Shown here piece by piece: positions 1 to 6,141 of a DNA stretch of 23,461 bases. Origin of the DNA: DATAQC01 sp038232455. Lineage in GTDB: Bacteria; Actinomycetota; Acidimicrobiia; Acidimicrobiales; AC-14. Where the stretch lies: NCBI GenBank assembly GCA_038232455.1, contig JBBSHU010000042.1:1-23461 (forward strand). The letters run 5' to 3'. Below the pieces are notes generated by a model. It was not told where the DNA came from, ran no database searches, and saw only the letters and a program-made list of their open reading frames with translations. Each line of letters begins with the position of its first letter. Within the stretch, counting starts at the first letter, position 1. A program made the translations under genes and the position numbers.

Positions 1-110
1 CCGACGAGAACGCCGCCGTCAACATCCTCCGGGCCGGGTTGGCCCTGCGGCTCAGTCGGCAACCTACGGCTGAGGAAATCCAACGCGAAGCGACTGGACT
101 GGTTGCGTGA
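1..110 (+). CDS. tnpB: C-terminal end of a TnpB-like (IS200/IS605 OrfB) protein, cut by the window edge
   Basis: Reading from base 3, 35 codons run to a TGA at 108-110. The peptide opens with DENAAVNILRAGLALR. This matches the last conserved block of TnpB/OrfB proteins, where the Asp of (A)D-x-NAA-x-NIL is the third RuvC catalytic residue and lies just after the zinc ribbon. TnpB is an RNA-guided nuclease that accompanies IS200/IS605 and IS1341-type elements. The tail after this block, ending in REATGLVA, is typical of the variable C-terminus. The start lies upstream of the window, so completeness cannot be judged. The stop is only 13 bases from the end of the oppositely oriented SpoIIM-like gene. 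Family assignment is from motif recognition on a short peptide. Confidence 0.72.
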   Translation, partial: DENAAVNILRAGLALRLSRQPTAEEIQREATGLVA

Positions 111-123
111 ACGCGCGGTCAAT

Positions 124-1191
124 TCAGACACGAGCCCTAAGAGCCGGTTGTGGCGCGCGTTGCGCGCCGGCAATCGGCGCGATTCGCGCGCCAAACGATC
201 CACTGAGGGGCGTCTCGCCGATCGCTCCGGTGAGGCCCATCGATGCGGCGACCCGCCCCCGGCCCACGACCCAGGCCAGGAAGGCTCCCTCGACGGCTAC
301 GCCGATGCCGACTCGCACGGCCGTGGGAAGTCCCGAACCGGTGACGAAACCCTCGATGAGCCCGGCCATCGCGAACGTGAAGATGAGGCCGACCACGATC
401 ACCACCGCCCGCCGGCCCTCGGCGACCAGGGCGGCGCCCCGGGGACGGTCGCCGGGGTCGACCAGGGCCCAGCCGAGACGTATTCCGGCGGCCCCGGCCA
501 CGCAGACCGAGGTCAGCTCGAGCAACCCGTGCGGCAGCACCAGGCCCCAGAACTGGGCCTGGCGACCGGCGGCGGTGAACAACCCGGCGGCGGCACCCAG
601 CTGGGCGCCGTTCATCGCCAGCACGTAGGCGGTCGGCAGGCACAGGGCCACACCCACGGCGAAGGCGAGTATGGCCACACCGACGTTGTTCACGAACACC
701 TCGGACGCGAAGGCGGCGGCGGGTTCGGAGCTGTAGTAGTCGGAGAAGTCGCGTTCGACGTAGGCCCTCCGGGCGGTTTCCGAGCCGGTGGCGTCGCGAG
801 CCTGCGCCGAGGTGCCCAGCCACAGCCCCACCACCAGTGCGGGGACGAAGAAGAGGGCGGCGCTCGCGGCGATCGATCGCCGGCAGTGCCACACCGCGCC
901 CGGGAAGGTGAGGGCGAAGAACCGGCCCAGAGCCCGCCAGGTGCGGGGACGGACGCCGTAGACCACAGCCGCGGCTCGGGCCACCCGACGGCTGAGCATG
1001 GCGGTGAGGGCCGGGTCGCGGTAGTAGGTCTGGGCGTAGGACAGATGGGTCGACACCCGTTGGTACAGCACCACGAGCTCGTCGAGCTCGGCTGCCGACA
1101 AGCGGCGTACGCCGCGGCCGGCCCGAGCCGTGAGCTCGTCGAGGCGCACCCACGCCGGCTGGTTGGCGAAGAGGAACCGGTCGACATCCAT
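124..1191 (-). CDS. SpoIIM-like (stage II sporulation protein M family) integral membrane protein
   Basis: This 355-aa protein has a charged N-terminal helical region (about residues 1-100) followed by hydrophobic segments near 104-125, 168-195, 222-242, 262-282 and 295-310. Motifs typical of the SpoIIM superfamily are visible: FVNNVGVAILAFAVG (166-180), MNGAQLGA (193-200), LPHGLLEL (219-226) and a conserved Glu near 280 (IEGFVT). In actinobacteria such proteins sit beside RDD proteins and are not proof of sporulation; the biochemical role is unknown. ATG 1191 was chosen because MDVDRFLFANQPAW resembles family N-termini, GGGGAG lies 3 nt upstream, and the frame further upstream is antisense to the RDD gene. 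The last 20 or so residues (GARIAPIAG onward) lie over the hairpins and may derive from the adjacent transposon end. Confidence 0.87.
   Translation of the reverse strand: MDVDRFLFANQPAWVRLDELTARAGRGVRRLSAAELDELVVLYQRVSTHLSYAQTYYRDPALTAMLSRRVARAAAVVYGVRPRTWRALGRFFALTFPGAVWHCRRSIAASAALFFVPALVVGLWLGTSAQARDATGSETARRAYVERDFSDYYSSEPAAAFASEVFVNNVGVAILAFAVGVALCLPTAYVLAMNGAQLGAAAGLFTAAGRQAQFWGLVLPHGLLELTSVCVAGAAGIRLGWALVDPGDRPRGAALVAEGRRAVVIVVGLIFTFAMAGLIEGFVTGSGLPTAVRVGIGVAVEGAFLAWVVGRGRVAASMGLTGAIGETPLSGSFGARIAPIAGAQRAPQPALRARV
152..192. repeat. Two consecutive GC-rich hairpins just beyond the tnpB stop
   Basis: Bases 152-158 and 162-168 form a perfect 7-bp stem (GGCGCGC/GCGCGCC, loop GTT). Bases 176-181 and 187-192 form a perfect 6-bp stem (GGCGCG/CGCGCC, loop ATTCG). 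They lie 42-82 bases past the tnpB stop, inside the 3' end of the SpoIIM-like gene. Subterminal hairpins at the right end, or an omega-RNA scaffold, are expected downstream of tnpB. A transcription terminator is the simpler alternative. Confidence 0.5.
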
Positions 1192-1200
1192 CGTCTCCCC

Positions 1201-1207
1201 TACGGTA
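1201..1207. promoter_or_regulatory. Symmetric -10 element shared by the divergent SpoIIM-like and RDD genes
   Basis: TACGGTA reads TACGGT on the plus strand (1201-1206), 6 nt before the GTG at 1213. It reads TACCGT on the minus strand (1207-1202), 10 nt before the ATG at 1191. Both fit the actinobacterial TANNNT -10 consensus, so one 7-bp site could drive both genes. No clear -35 is seen for either. Confidence 0.55.
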
Positions 1208-1212
1208 TTCCG

Positions 1213-2145
1213 GTGACCGACCCCATGTCTCAAAGCCCGATGGTCACGCCCGAGGCGGTGGCCCTCGAACTGGCGCCGGCCAACGTGGGCTCGCGACTTT
1301 TCGGTTTCGTCATCGACTGGTTGGTGATCACCTTTGTCGGGGGCCTGCTGTCGTTCGGGTTCTTCGCCGCGCTGCGGGGTGTGGACCTCGGCGTGGGCTG
1401 GGTGATCGCCGGTTTCATCCTGCTGTACGGCGGGCTGATCTTCGGCTATCCCGTGGCCTGCGAGACCCTGTGGCGTGGGCGCACATTGGGCAAGGCCGCC
1501 CTGGGACTGCGGGTGGTCACCGTCGAGGGCGCACCGGTGCGGTTCCGCCATGCCGCCATCCGCACGGCCCTGGGCCTGGTGGAGTTCGGGATCACCGGCG
1601 GTGCCGTCGCCGTGTTGAGCATCCTCCTCACCCGGCGCCATCAGCGCCTCGGCGACCTCGTCGCCGGCACCCTCGTGCTGCGGGAGCGGTCGGGACTGAA
1701 GGCGCCCACACCAATCACCTTCACCGTCCCCTACGGCATGGAGCCCTATGCCGCCACCCTCGACGTGGCCGCGCTCACGGCCGACGATTACGCGGCGATG
1801 CGCACCTTCTTGGTGAGGGCGGTGACCCTGCCGCCCCGGGTGCGCTGGTGGCTGTCCGAACAGGTCGCCACCCCCGTGGTCGCCCGGGTGCGCCCGGCTC
1901 CGCCGCCCGGCGTGCCGGCCGAGCCGTGGTTGGCCTGCGTGGCCGCCGTGTACCAGAGCGGCCGCACCGGCTGGTCGCCCTCCCCGCCCCCGCCGCCACC
2001 GGGGTTCGGCCCCGTCGCCGTCTCACCATGGGCGCCGGCACCGCCATCACCCCCGACCCCCGGCCCGGTCGGGCCTGCTGAGCCCAGGCCGTCCGAACGG
2101 GTCGCCGAGCAGCCCGACGACGCCGGTTTCGCCCCTCCGGAGTAG
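1213..2145 (+). CDS. RDD family membrane protein with proline-rich C-terminal tail
   Basis: This is a protein of about 310 aa. The RDD domain occupies roughly residues 10-155: an N-terminal VTPEAVALEL block, NVGSRLFGFVIDW (SRL-x5-D in place of the classical RxxxxxxD), hydrophobic segments, TLGKAALGLRVV, and the closing RRHQRLGDLVAGTLVL motif. The following 90 or so residues are soluble, and the last 60 are rich in Pro and Ala (SPSPPPPPPGFGP). RDD proteins are multi-pass membrane proteins, some linked to ion transport; this one's substrate is unknown. Start: GTG 1213 lies 6 nt after TACGGT, the spacing of a leaderless mRNA. ATG 1225 and ATG 1240 are in-frame alternatives without a Shine-Dalgarno sequence. 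The gene is divergent from the SpoIIM-like gene and converges on the nucleotidyltransferase. Confidence 0.85.
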   Translation: MTDPMSQSPMVTPEAVALELAPANVGSRLFGFVIDWLVITFVGGLLSFGFFAALRGVDLGVGWVIAGFILLYGGLIFGYPVACETLWRGRTLGKAALGLRVVTVEGAPVRFRHAAIRTALGLVEFGITGGAVAVLSILLTRRHQRLGDLVAGTLVLRERSGLKAPTPITFTVPYGMEPYAATLDVAALTADDYAAMRTFLVRAVTLPPRVRWWLSEQVATPVVARVRPAPPPGVPAEPWLACVAAVYQSGRTGWSPSPPPPPPGFGPVAVSPWAPAPPSPPTPGPVGPAEPRPSERVAEQPDDAGFAPPE

Positions 2146-2158
2146 GGCGGTCAGCCCT
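2144..2158. terminator. Short bidirectional hairpin between convergent genes
   Basis: AGGGC (2144-2148) pairs with GCCCT (2154-2158) around GGTCA. The hairpin overlaps both stop codons of the convergent RDD and thymidylyltransferase genes. There is no long T-run, so intrinsic termination is only plausible. Confidence 0.35.
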
Positions 2159-2894
2159 TGTTGGCCCCGTGGGCCCGTACGAAATCGTTCACCGCGTGAT
2201 AGTCGTCGATCGACTCGCCGGCATCGCCCCAGAACCCCTCGAGGATCTCCCACTCCATGAGGCCCTCGGCGACGAACCAGTTGTTGACGTCGGTGATCTC
2301 CAACTCACCCCGGCCCGATGGTTTGAGGTTGGGGATCACCTCGAAGACGCGCTGATCGTAGAAGTAGATGCCCGTGACGGCGAACGGGCTGGGCGGCTCG
2401 CTCGGCTTCTCCACGATGTTGGCGATGCGGTCGTGGTCGTCGAACCGGGGCACGCCGAGGTGGCACAGGTGGGAAGCATCGTCGACCTTGGAGAGCAGCA
2501 CCCGGGCCCCCTGCTTCTGGGCCTCGAAGTGGGCCACGGCCGGCGCCAGGGACCGTTCGACGATGTTGTCGGCTAGCATCACCACGAGTGAGTCGTCCTT
2601 GACGAAGTGCCGGGCCAGTCCCAGGGCCTCGGCGATACCCCCCGGGCGCTCCTGGTAGGCGTAGACGAGACGGTCGATCCCGTGCTCGTGCCCGCTGCCG
2701 AGCAGGCGCAGGAACTCACCGGCATGGGTGCCCCCGGTGACCACCATGATCTCGGCCACTCCCGCATTGACCAGGGCCTCGATCGAGTAGCTGATCATGG
2801 GCCGGTCGTAGACCGGGAGGAGGTGTTTGTTGGTGATCTGCGTGAGCGGGTGCAGGCGGGTGCCACTACCGCCCGCGAGGATCACGCCCTTCAT
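2151..2894 (-). CDS. Sugar-phosphate nucleotidyltransferase, glucose-1-phosphate thymidylyltransferase-like (short form)
   Basis: This 247-aa protein belongs to the RmlA/RfbA nucleotidyltransferase family, which makes an NDP-sugar (classically dTDP-glucose) from an NTP and a sugar 1-phosphate for cell-surface glycans. The N-terminus MKGVILAGGSGTRLHPLT is the nucleotide-binding loop, followed by NKHLLPVYDRPMI. The block ADNIVE stands where RmlA has GDNIF. IVEKPSEPPSPFAVTGIYFYD and GRGELEITDVNNWF match the sugar-binding half, and WGDAGESIDDY is the C-terminal Asp motif. Its length is close to short-form enzymes rather than 290-aa RmlA. ATG 2894 is fixed by family alignment and by TAGGGT 7 nt upstream. 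No other dTDP-sugar genes are adjacent, so the exact sugar is unproven; the GT-C gene at 20041 is a possible downstream user of activated sugars. Confidence 0.9.
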   Translation of the reverse strand: MKGVILAGGSGTRLHPLTQITNKHLLPVYDRPMISYSIEALVNAGVAEIMVVTGGTHAGEFLRLLGSGHEHGIDRLVYAYQERPGGIAEALGLARHFVKDDSLVVMLADNIVERSLAPAVAHFEAQKQGARVLLSKVDDASHLCHLGVPRFDDHDRIANIVEKPSEPPSPFAVTGIYFYDQRVFEVIPNLKPSGRGELEITDVNNWFVAEGLMEWEILEGFWGDAGESIDDYHAVNDFVRAHGANKG

Positions 2895-2901
2895 CGGCCC
2901 G

Positions 2902-2907
2902 ACCCTA
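2902..2907 (-). promoter_or_regulatory. -10 box of the thymidylyltransferase gene
   Basis: TAGGGT on the minus strand ends 7 nt before ATG 2894, giving a probably leaderless transcript. No obvious -35. Confidence 0.45.
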
Positions 2908-2942
2908 CCGGCCGAGCGGGTCTGGGCCCGCAGGTTCGGGCC

Positions 2943-2948
2943 TAACCT
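2943..2948 (+). promoter_or_regulatory. -10 box of the cysteine desulfurase gene
   Basis: TAACCT is 6 nt before GTG 2955. The same hexamer occurs before ligA (6131-6136). There is no Shine-Dalgarno sequence, consistent with a leaderless start. Confidence 0.5.
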
Positions 2949-2954
2949 TCGCAC

Positions 2955-4106
2955 GTGACCGTGTACCTCGACCACGCCGCCACGACGCCCATGCACCCCC
3001 AGGCTGTCGAGGCCATGTTGCCGTTCCTGTTCCACCGCTTCGGGAACCCATCGGGCTCGCACGCCGTGGCGCGCGAAGCCAACAAGGCGCTCGAGGAGGC
3101 CCGCGACGTGGTGGCCGCCTGCCTGGGTGCCCTTCCCGGCGAAGTCGTGTTCACCGCGGGTGGCACCGAGGCCGACAACCTCGCCATCACCGGGCGCCAC
3201 ATCGTCGCCCCCGGTGTGGTCGTGAGCAGCGCGGTGGAGCACCATGCCGTCCTCCACACCTGCGCCGCCCTGGGCGGGCGGGTGGCACCGGTGACGGCGA
3301 CGGGAGCCGTCGACCTCGACCGGCTGGCCGCCCTGCTCGACCCGGGGGTCAGCGTCGTCTCGGTGATGTTGGCCAACAACGAGGTGGGGACCATCCAGCC
3401 ATTGGCCGACGTCGCCGAGCTGGTGCGCGAGCGGGCACCCGACGCCATCGTCCACACCGATGCCGTCCAGGCGTTCAGTTGGCTCGACGTGGCCGTCCTG
3501 GGCGCCCCGGCCGACCTGGTGGCGGTCAGCGCCCACAAGTTCGGAGGTCCGAAGGGGGTCGGTGCGCTCGTGGTGCGCGATGGCGTGAAGGTGGCGCCCA
3601 TCCTGCACGGGGGTGGGCAGGAGCGAGACCGACGCAGTGGCACCCACAACGTGGCCGGGATCGTGGGCATGGCGGCGGCCATGCAGGCCACGGTCGCCGA
3701 GCGCGATGCGACCGTCTTGCGCGTCGGTGCCCTTCGCGACCGGCTGGTCGACGGCCTGCTCGCCGCCGTGCCTGACAGCGCCGAGACCGGCATTGCCCCA
3801 AGCTCGGGCCCCACGCCCGACCGGTCGATCAAGGTAGCGGGCAACGCTCACCTTTCGTTCGCCAACATCGAGTCCGAGGCACTGCTCGTGCTGCTCGACG
3901 GCGCCGGCGTGTGCGCGTCGGCCGGTTCCGCCTGCACCAGCGGGGCCATGGAGGCGTCACACGTGTTGGTGGCCATGGGTATCGACCGCGACCGGGCCCT
4001 CGGGTCGCTACGGCTGTCGCTCGGGGCCACGACCACGGATGCCGACGTCGACCAGGCGCTCGCCGCCGTGCCCGCAGCCGTCGCCCGTCTCCGGGAGACA
4101 GCCTGA
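2955..4106 (+). CDS. Cysteine desulfurase (NifS/IscS class V aminotransferase family)
   Basis: This 383-aa PLP enzyme removes sulfur from cysteine and passes it as a persulfide to acceptors. The fold markers run in order: YLDHAATTP at the N-terminus, FGNPSGSH, FTAGGTEADNLAI, the SSAVEHHAVL His, ANNEVGTIQP, HTDAVQAF with the PLP Asp, and SAHKFGGPKG with the PLP lysine at K195. After RSGTHNVAGIVG comes the catalytic loop GSACTSG with C327. The gene starts with GTG 2955. It overlaps mnmA by one base (TGATG), so the two are translated together and the likely sulfur acceptor is MnmA, although Fe-S assembly is also possible. Length and motifs are complete. Confidence 0.95.
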   Translation: MTVYLDHAATTPMHPQAVEAMLPFLFHRFGNPSGSHAVAREANKALEEARDVVAACLGALPGEVVFTAGGTEADNLAITGRHIVAPGVVVSSAVEHHAVLHTCAALGGRVAPVTATGAVDLDRLAALLDPGVSVVSVMLANNEVGTIQPLADVAELVRERAPDAIVHTDAVQAFSWLDVAVLGAPADLVAVSAHKFGGPKGVGALVVRDGVKVAPILHGGGQERDRRSGTHNVAGIVGMAAAMQATVAERDATVLRVGALRDRLVDGLLAAVPDSAETGIAPSSGPTPDRSIKVAGNAHLSFANIESEALLVLLDGAGVCASAGSACTSGAMEASHVLVAMGIDRDRALGSLRLSLGATTTDADVDQALAAVPAAVARLRETA

Positions 4107-5122
4107 TGCGAGTGCTGGCCGCCATGTCGGGTGGGGTCGACTCGTCCGTGGCTGCGGCCCTCCTCCTCGAGCAGGGCCACGACGTCGTGGGTGTCACCCT
4201 GAAGCTGTGGGGTGGGGCGTCGGACTCGGGCTGTTGCTCGGTGGCCGACGTCGAGGACGCCCGACGCGTCGCCCAGCAGCTCGGCATCGACCACTGGGTG
4301 TTCAGCTTCACCGACGAGTTCGACCAGCAGGTCGTGGCGCCGTATGCCGCCGCCCATGCCGCCGGTCGCACGCCCAACCCCTGCATCGAGTGCAACCGTC
4401 ATCTCAAGTTCGGCCGCCTCCTGGCCCGGGCCACCCAGCTCGGGTTCGACGCCCTGGCCACGGGACACCACGCCCGCGTCACCCACGCAGGCCGGCCGCG
4501 CCTGCTGCGCGGAATCGACCGAGCCAAGGACCAGTCCTACGTCCTCCACATGCTCGGGCCCGACCAACTGGCTCGTTGCCGCTTCCCGGTGGGCGAGGTC
4601 ACCAAGTCGGAGGTGCGGGACCGGGCCCGGGCCATGGGGCTGCGCACTGCCGACAAGCCCGACAGCCAGGACGTGTGCTTCGTTACCGCCGCCGGCGGAC
4701 GGTCGGCTTTCCTCGGGCCCCGCATCGGCCTGCACCCGGGACGGGTGGTCGACACCTCCGGTGCCGAGGTGGGCCGGGTCGACGCCGTCGAGCTGGTCAC
4801 CGTGGGCCAGCGCCGGGGCATGGGTGGCGGGGGGACCGAGAGGCGCTATGCGCTGTCCGTCGACCCGGTATCCGCCACCGTGGTCGCCGGGGGGGCCGAC
4901 GATCTGTTGACCGACCGGGTCGAGCTGGTCGACCTCGTCTGGCTCGACCGGTCTGTGACCGGCACCTTCTCCGTGCAGTGCAGCGCCCACGGCGAGCCCG
5001 TGGCGGCCGACGTCGACGCGACTACGGTCCGATTCGTCACGCCCCAGCGCCGGGTCGCCCCGGGCCAGAGCGTCGTGATCTACTCGGGCGACGAGGTGGT
5101 GGGCGGCGGGATCGCCGTCTGA
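4106..5122 (+). CDS. mnmA: tRNA-specific 2-thiouridylase MnmA
   Basis: This 338-aa enzyme activates U34 of tRNA Lys/Glu/Gln with ATP and inserts sulfur to give 2-thiouridine. The N-terminal PP-loop SGGVDSSVAAALL binds ATP. LKLWGG and CCSVADVEDAR follow as in the family. The two catalytic cysteines are C93 in NPCIECNRHLKF and C191 in SQDVCFV. ATGHHAR and KDQSYVLHML are also conserved, and the C-terminal beta-barrel region includes VGQRRG. ATG 4106 sits on the stop of the cysteine desulfurase (TGATG), and the PP-loop begins 8 residues later, which fixes the start. The same pairing with a desulfurase is common in actinobacteria and supplies the persulfide directly. Confidence 0.96.
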   Translation: MRVLAAMSGGVDSSVAAALLLEQGHDVVGVTLKLWGGASDSGCCSVADVEDARRVAQQLGIDHWVFSFTDEFDQQVVAPYAAAHAAGRTPNPCIECNRHLKFGRLLARATQLGFDALATGHHARVTHAGRPRLLRGIDRAKDQSYVLHMLGPDQLARCRFPVGEVTKSEVRDRARAMGLRTADKPDSQDVCFVTAAGGRSAFLGPRIGLHPGRVVDTSGAEVGRVDAVELVTVGQRRGMGGGGTERRYALSVDPVSATVVAGGADDLLTDRVELVDLVWLDRSVTGTFSVQCSAHGEPVAADVDATTVRFVTPQRRVAPGQSVVIYSGDEVVGGGIAV

Positions 5123-5142
5123 CGGTCCCCTCCCACCGTTTT
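5122..5142. terminator. Hairpin plus T-run between mnmA and the convergent membrane gene
   Basis: ACGGT (5122-5126) pairs with ACCGT (5135-5139) around an 8-nt loop and is followed by TTTT (5139-5142). It fits an intrinsic terminator for mnmA. Confidence 0.45.
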
Positions 5143-5144
5143 GG

Positions 5145-6065
5145 TCAGCCCACGTGGATGCGGCGGGTGCGGGCTTCTTCGATCACCGCGCCCGGGCGGG
5201 TCGGGGTGAAGACCACCCGGGCTGCCGACTCCGAGCGGCCCTGCCGGCGGCCCGCTTTCATGAGGGTGAGCGGCACGGGCTCGGCCAGGACGAGCTCCAG
5301 GGCCAGGCCGGGCGAACCCTGGGTGAGGTCGAGGCCCTCGCCGATCGTGGCCGGCCGTAGCGTGGTCACCGTCCGGCGGGTGAACAGGACCGGGTCGACC
5401 AGGGCCAGGGGATCGTGGAGCACGACGCCGGCGGGTACGAACACCGCCCATCTGCGCGACAGGTTGTGGATCGAGCGGACGAGCACGACGGCCACCGGCA
5501 CCCCGACGAGCACACAGACCGCGCCCAGGATCCATTGGCGGGCGGCGAGCAGGAGGGGTCCGGCGCAGGCGGCGGCCACGGCCACGGCCCAGGCGAGTTG
5601 GAGGGGGCCGAACAGGAGGGGCCCCGGGATCCTCAGCAGGTAGCGGCGCTCGTTCGGGTAAGCGGGGCCGTTCACGCAGCGGGCCCCCACGGCGGGGGAG
5701 AGCACCCATGCCAGGACCACGACGGTCCAGCCGACGGCAAGGGGCGACCCGTGGCCGCCGACGGCCGCGGCGACGGCAATGGCGACCCCGGCGGGCGCCA
5801 GCATTCGCAGGGCAGTGAGGGCGACAGGGTGGGGAAGGGCTGCGGCCACCATGCCCGCAGCCCATCCGATCCAGAGCCCGGCCGACGCCACCAGACGCAC
5901 CGGACCGCTGGTCCCGTCGAGAGCCTGGGCCAGCGCCGGCCCGGCGGTGAAGGGGAGGGCAGCCCACAACGCGTCCACCAACCACGGAACGATTGGGAAG
6001 GCAGCACCGACCCCGGCCGCGCTCGCCTCGGGTATGGCCGCTTCATGCTTTCTTCCGGCAGCCAC
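5145..6065 (-). CDS. Multi-pass membrane protein of unknown function
   Basis: I do not recognise a named family. The 306-aa product has about six hydrophobic segments in its first 200 residues, among them WLVDALWAALPF, LWIGWAAGMVAAAL, MLAPAGVAIAVAAAVG, AVGWTVVVLAWVL, LAWAVAVAAACAG and WILGAVCVLVGVPVAV. A soluble C-terminal region of about 100 residues follows, starting RSIHNLSRRWAVFVPAGVVLHDP and rich in basic residues. The loop NERRYLLRIPGPLLFGPLQ between segments may be functional. The start is uncertain: GTG 6065 lies 8 nt after a minus-strand TAGCAT box, and TTG 6107 is an in-frame extension of 14 codons without a ribosome site. It is divergent from ligA (76 nt apart) and convergent with mnmA, so it is not in their operon. 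Confidence 0.72.
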   Translation of the reverse strand: MAAGRKHEAAIPEASAAGVGAAFPIVPWLVDALWAALPFTAGPALAQALDGTSGPVRLVASAGLWIGWAAGMVAAALPHPVALTALRMLAPAGVAIAVAAAVGGHGSPLAVGWTVVVLAWVLSPAVGARCVNGPAYPNERRYLLRIPGPLLFGPLQLAWAVAVAAACAGPLLLAARQWILGAVCVLVGVPVAVVLVRSIHNLSRRWAVFVPAGVVLHDPLALVDPVLFTRRTVTTLRPATIGEGLDLTQGSPGLALELVLAEPVPLTLMKAGRRQGRSESAARVVFTPTRPGAVIEEARTRRIHVG

Positions 6066-6073
6066 GGGTCGGC

Positions 6074-6079
6074 ATGCTA
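6074..6079 (-). promoter_or_regulatory. -10 box of the membrane protein gene
   Basis: TAGCAT on the minus strand lies 8 nt before GTG 6065. It supports that start over TTG 6107, which lies upstream of the box. Confidence 0.4.
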
Positions 6080-6130
6080 CGGCCCGAATTCTCCCAGGGC
6101 AGACCAACCACCCCCCGCAAAGGCTGGCGG

Positions 6131-6136
6131 TAACCT
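6131..6136 (+). promoter_or_regulatory. -10 box of ligA
   Basis: TAACCT is 5 nt before GTG 6142, with no Shine-Dalgarno sequence between. This indicates leaderless ligA mRNA and fixes the start. Confidence 0.5.
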
Positions 6137-6141
6137 CGGCT

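Noticed and set aside
103..1212. Plus-strand frame upstream of the RDD start, giving a 680-codon ORF
   Set aside because: It is the shadow of the SpoIIM-like gene; the RDD homology begins only after 1213.
2895..3851. Upstream extension of the thymidylyltransferase frame into a 566-codon ORF
   Set aside because: The family start MKGVILAGGSGTRL is at 2894, and the extension is antisense to the cysteine desulfurase.
5231..5250. Possible fourth copy of the 25-bp repeat (CCGAGCGGCCCTGCC)
   Set aside because: Only the central dozen bases match, the GGGCC and GAGCGGG ends are absent, and it lies mid-gene.
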